Below are positions 26,419 to 29,135 of a stretch of 29,135 nt of DNA, piece after piece. Where the stretch lies: contig DNXB01000378.1 of the NCBI GenBank assembly GCA_003506995.1, positions 1-29,135 of the forward strand. The letters are read 5' to 3'. Position 1 is the stretch's first letter; each line of letters opens with the position of its first letter. The DNA is from Verrucomicrobiales bacterium. GTDB lineage: Bacteria > Verrucomicrobiota > Verrucomicrobiia > Verrucomicrobiales > Verrucomicrobiaceae. The notes below the pieces were generated by a model. It did no database searches. It was not told the origin of the DNA and saw nothing but the letters and a program-made list of their open reading frames with translations. Both the position numbers and the translations under genes were made by a program.

Positions 26419-27876
26419 ATGAAGCCACTGCTCATCCTCCTTTCGTCATTCGTCATTCTGCATTCGTCATTTTCGGCGCCGCCGAACATCCTCTTCCTCC
26501 TCAGCGACGACCACAGCTACCCTTTCCTGAGCGCCTATGGCGACACCAATGTCAAAACACCGACGCTCGACCAGCTCGCAGCGGAGGGCGTGAAGTTCCA
26601 CCGCTTCTTCACCGGTGCGCCGCAGTGCGTGCCCTCGCGTGCCACGCTCATGACCGGCCGCTCGCCCGTGGCCGCCCGCATGACGCGATTCTCCGCTCCG
26701 CTGCCGCGCGATGAGATCACGCTGCCGGAACTGCTGCGCGACAAAGGCGGCTACTTCACCGGCGTGTGCGGCCGCAGCTTCCACCTCGATGGAGCGACAA
26801 AAATCGGACAGGCAGCCGCGAAAGTCTTCCAGGAGCATCAATTGAAGACCTTCATTGACCGCGTGGACTCGTTGAATCAATGCCCCGACAACGAAGTGGC
26901 CGCGCAAGTCGCCGCGTTTCTCGAAAAGAAGCCCGCCGACAAGCCTTTCTTCATGTGGGCGAACTTCAGCGACCCGCATCACGCCTGGAACGCTCCCGCC
27001 GAGTTCCGACCCGATCCGGCCTCGCTCAAATTGCCCGCGCACTGGCCGGACCTGCCCGGCATGCGCGAGCAGCTCGCCGACTACTGCGCGGAGGTGAACC
27101 GCGTGGACCGCACCATCGCGGGCGTGCTCGATGTGCTCAAAAAGCGCGGCCTCATGGAAAACACGCTCATCATCTTCTGCGGCGACAACGGCGCTGCGCT
27201 GCCACACGGCAAAGGCTCCCTCTACGATCCCGGCTCGAACGTCCCTTTCCTCGTGCGCTGGCCCGGCGTGGTGAAACCCGGCGGCGACTCACGCGCCCTG
27301 ATCAGCGCCGAAGACCTCGCTCCCACGCTGCTTGCCGCCGCAGGGCTCGAAGCGGGCGCCAAAATGAGCGGCGTGAGCTTCCTGCCCCTGCTCAAAGGCG
27401 AGGCCCACACACCGAGGAAGCACGTCTTCGTCGAGCGCGGCCCGCACGGCTCCGCTCCGGTCGCTGTGAACATGACCAATGGCGGTTACGACCTCGGACG
27501 TGCCGTGCGCAGCGACCGCTTCAAGTTCATCTACAACTGCACGCCCTGGATTCCGTATTCGCCGGTCGATTCCGCCGGTGGTCAGGCCTGGAAGCAGATG
27601 CAAGAGGCGAATGCCGCCGGCAAACTCTCTCCGGGCCTGCGTGCGACCTATTTCACGACTCCACGTCCGGTGTACGAACTCTACGACCTCGAAGCAGACC
27701 CTTCCGAGCTGAACAACCTCAGCGGCAAACCCGAACTCGCCGCCACCGAGCGCGCACTCCGCGCTGCCCTCGCCGAAAAGATGATCCTCGACTGGGACTA
27801 CCTGCCTCTGCCCGATCTGATGGAGGGCAACGCTGGCGAAGGCGGTGGCAAGAAGGGCAAAGGTAAGAAGAAATAA
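26419..27876 (+). CDS. Secreted formylglycine-dependent sulfatase
   Basis: A 485-residue type I sulfatase of the alkaline-phosphatase superfamily. The signal peptide is ~1-19. Metal-binding NILFLLSDDHS follows at ~23-33, then the signature C70-V-P-S-R-A-T-L-M-T-G-R, where C70 would be converted to formylglycine. Other landmarks are HAWNAP, LIIFCGDNGAALPHGKGSLYDPGSNVPFLVRWPG and YELYDLEADPSELNNL. It hydrolyses sulfate esters, probably on algal or animal glycans. The C-terminus is a Gly/Lys-rich tail common in these sulfatases. The SUMF1-like protein in this window lacks FGE cysteines, so maturation should depend on an enzyme encoded elsewhere. The stop codon overlaps the edge of a palindromic repeat. 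Confidence 0.93.
   Translation: MKPLLILLSSFVILHSSFSAPPNILFLLSDDHSYPFLSAYGDTNVKTPTLDQLAAEGVKFHRFFTGAPQCVPSRATLMTGRSPVAARMTRFSAPLPRDEITLPELLRDKGGYFTGVCGRSFHLDGATKIGQAAAKVFQEHQLKTFIDRVDSLNQCPDNEVAAQVAAFLEKKPADKPFFMWANFSDPHHAWNAPAEFRPDPASLKLPAHWPDLPGMREQLADYCAEVNRVDRTIAGVLDVLKKRGLMENTLIIFCGDNGAALPHGKGSLYDPGSNVPFLVRWPGVVKPGGDSRALISAEDLAPTLLAAAGLEAGAKMSGVSFLPLLKGEAHTPRKHVFVERGPHGSAPVAVNMTNGGYDLGRAVRSDRFKFIYNCTPWIPYSPVDSAGGQAWKQMQEANAAGKLSPGLRATYFTTPRPVYELYDLEADPSELNNLSGKPELAATERALRAALAEKMILDWDYLPLPDLMEGNAGEGGGKKGKGKKK
26442..26471 (+). repeat. TCGTCATT short repeats inside the sulfatase signal peptide
   Basis: TCGTCATT occurs at 26443-26450, 26450-26457 and 26464-26471 and encodes most of the hydrophobic core (SSFVILHSSFS). 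A simple repeat appears to have been used as signal-peptide coding sequence. Confidence 0.6.
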
Positions 27877-27976
27877 AGTGGTCCGCACAGTCCTCTGTGC
27901 GGGTTTGGCGGCATATAAACGCCCGTTCCGCGCAGAGGACTGCCTTCGGCGCGCTTCGCGAGGTGCGGACCACTTT
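27875..27976. repeat. Nested palindromic REP/MITE-like element
   Basis: The outer arms AAAGTGGTCCGCAC (27875-27888) and GTGCGGACCACTTT (27963-27976) are a perfect 14-bp inverted repeat. The inner arms at 27888-27902 and 27928-27942 (core CAGTCCTCTG / CAGAGGACTG) pair over 15 bp with one difference, apart from the outermost base. A small GGCG/CGCC stem lies in the loop. The element starts within the sulfatase TAA stop codon. The transcript could fold as a long branched hairpin and may end or protect the sulfatase mRNA. No ORF for mobility is present, so it would move in trans if at all. Confidence 0.8.
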
Positions 27977-28023
27977 GGAACTGCCGTTTGCGCCCCCCCG
28001 CGCAGCATCCACTGTGCCCGCCC

Positions 28024-29135
28024 ATGCCGGACATCGTCCTCGCCACGCTCAACGCCAAATACATCCACGCCTCGTTCGGGCTGCGCTGCCTCATGGCGAA
28101 CCTTGGCGAGCTGCGGGATCGCGCCTGCATGGCGGAGTTCATCATCAACCAGCAGCCGCTCGAAATCGTCGAGGCGATCCTGGCGCATGAGCCCCGCATC
28201 GTCGGCTTCGGCGTTTACATCTGGAATGTCGAGCAAACCACCGAGGTCGTCGCCTTGCTCAAACGCATCCGACCCGAGCTGATCGTCATTCTCGGCGGGC
28301 CGGAGGTGTCGTATGAGACGGAAGGTCAGGAAATCGTCACGCTGGCCGATCATGTCATCACCGGCGAGGCGGATGTGAAGTTTGCGGAAGTATGCTGTGA
28401 GTTGCTCGGATTCACCGCAGGGCAGAGGAGCAAAGAAGCGGAGAATTCTGATCTCAACTCAGCACCGCTGCCTCTCTGCCCCTCTGCGGCAACTCCGAAC
28501 GTCCCCAAGATCATCGCCGCCGAGCTTCCCGCGCTGAACAATCTGGCCTCGCCCTACGATCTCTACACCGACGAAGACCTCAAACATCGCGTGATCTACG
28601 TCGAGGCCTCGCGTGGCTGCCCGTTCACCTGCGAGTTCTGCCTGTCCTCACTCGACATTCCGGTGCGGGCCTTTCCCACGGATGCCTTCCTGGCCTCGAT
28701 GCAGCGGCTGCTCGATCGCGGAGCCACGCAGTTCAAGTTTGTCGATCGCACCTTCAATCTCCATCTGCCGACAAGCACCGGGATATTGACGTTCTTCCTC
28801 GACCGCTGGCGCGAGGGCTTGTTCCTGCACTTCGAGATGGTGCCGGATCGTCTGCCTGAGCAACTCCGTGCGCTCATCCGCCGCTTTCCACCGGGCGCGG
28901 TGCAGTTCGAGGTCGGCATTCAGACCTTTGATGATGCCACGTCGAAAAACATCAGCCGCAGGCAGAACCTCGACCGTCTCGAAGACAACTTCCGCTTCCT
29001 CCGCGAGGAAACCGGCGTCCACATCCACGCTGATCTCATCGTCGGCCTGCCCGGCGAAGGCATTGAGAGCTTCGGGCGCGGCTTTGACCGGCTCGTGCGG
29101 CTCGGCCCGCAGGAAATCCAGGTCGGCATCCTCAA
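28024..29135 (+). CDS. B12-binding domain radical SAM protein (3' end outside window)
   Basis: The frame is open from the ATG at 28024 to the window edge, giving 370 residues. The N-terminal ~125 residues look like a cobalamin-binding Rossmann domain (DIVLATLNAKYIHASFGLRC, GFGVYIWN, VILGGPEVSYE). The radical SAM core begins near residue 190 with RG-C199-P-F-T-C203-E-F-C206, the Cx3Cx2C cluster motif, followed by QFKFVDRTFN, FEVGIQTFD and ADLIVGLPGE. This matches the B12-binding radical SAM/DUF4080 group, whose reactions are mostly unknown. Residues ~131-157 do not fit the family and are encoded by a palindromic element (28413-28492). No Shine-Dalgarno is visible. It may share a transcript with the sulfatase only if the palindrome between them does not terminate. 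Confidence 0.9.
   Translation, partial: MPDIVLATLNAKYIHASFGLRCLMANLGELRDRACMAEFIINQQPLEIVEAILAHEPRIVGFGVYIWNVEQTTEVVALLKRIRPELIVILGGPEVSYETEGQEIVTLADHVITGEADVKFAEVCCELLGFTAGQRSKEAENSDLNSAPLPLCPSAATPNVPKIIAAELPALNNLASPYDLYTDEDLKHRVIYVEASRGCPFTCEFCLSSLDIPVRAFPTDAFLASMQRLLDRGATQFKFVDRTFNLHLPTSTGILTFFLDRWREGLFLHFEMVPDRLPEQLRALIRRFPPGAVQFEVGIQTFDDATSKNISRRQNLDRLEDNFRFLREETGVHIHADLIVGLPGEGIESFGRGFDRLVRLGPQEIQVGIL
28413..28492. repeat. Palindromic element inserted in frame within the radical SAM gene
   Basis: The left arm CCGCAGGGCAGAGG (28415-28428) pairs with a right arm ending CTCTGCCCCTCTGCGG (28474-28489), apart from 2-3 extra bases in the right arm. The intervening ~45 bases include AGAAGCGGAGAATTC. 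The style (CCGCAGAGG...CTCTGCGG) resembles intergenic repeats common in environmental bacterial genomes. It adds about 27 codons without breaking the frame, in the linker between the B12 and radical SAM domains. Confidence 0.65.

Noticed and set aside
26880..27866. 328-codon plus-strand frame overlapping the sulfatase
   Set aside because: It is an Arg-rich +1/+2 shadow of the sulfatase frame with no independent start signal.
1..29135. CRISPR array, tRNA, rRNA or insertion-sequence transposase
   Set aside because: No regularly spaced direct repeats, cloverleaf-like segments, rRNA stretches or transposase motifs were found on reading both strands.

Overview
The window looks like chromosomal DNA from a free-living Verrucomicrobiota bacterium (Prosthecobacter-like Verrucomicrobiaceae). 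This is inferred from gene families, not from a marker gene. The families are a giant secreted S8 protease with cadherin-like and PQQ-like propeller modules, a DUF1080 protein, a formylglycine-type sulfatase with a Gly/Lys tail, a CehA/McbA-type PHP metallohydrolase with EF-hands, and a secreted esterase with an Ig-like tail. GC content is high, except in one large gene that is clearly lower. Shine-Dalgarno sequences are mostly absent. No gene-free stretch exceeds about 185 bases, and I see no tRNA, rRNA, CRISPR array or transposase.

Layout. (1) 150-10883 (+) is a 3577-residue subtilisin-family protease. Its C-terminal two thirds is four tandem copies of a roughly 568-residue unit made of cadherin/VCBS-like domains plus a PQQ-like beta-propeller. 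(2) 10890-15432 (-) is a tight operon read leftwards: group III truncated haemoglobin, a lipoprotein NirK fused to cytochrome c, a SUMF1-like/SCO fusion, and NnrS. Gaps between the four genes are 2, 7 and 10 bp. (3) 15616-16212 (+) runs divergently and encodes an exported group I truncated haemoglobin with an N-terminal YHS-like metal-binding segment. Its promoter (TTGATG, 17 bp, TATATA) contains a 23-bp palindrome matching the NO-sensing repressor NsrR consensus. The whole block reads as a nitrite-reduction and NO-handling island. (4) 16353-17648 (+) is a secreted alpha/beta hydrolase. (5) 17666-22954 (-) is a lower-GC 1762-residue STAND NTPase with an N-terminal nuclease-like domain, probably an orphan Avs-like anti-phage protein. 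(6) 23095-27876 holds a PHP metallohydrolase, a DUF1080 protein and a sulfatase, typical of polysaccharide or organic-matter degradation. (7) 28024 to the window end is a B12-binding radical SAM protein, incomplete at its 3' end.

Two palindromic elements stand out. A nested ~100-bp inverted repeat abuts the sulfatase stop codon. A second, different palindromic element lies in frame inside the radical SAM gene, between its two domains.

The best candidates for something new are the NO island (NsrR-like operator, YHS-globin fusion, SUMF1-SCO fusion lacking the FGE cysteines), the Avs-like STAND protein, and the protein-coding palindromic insertion.
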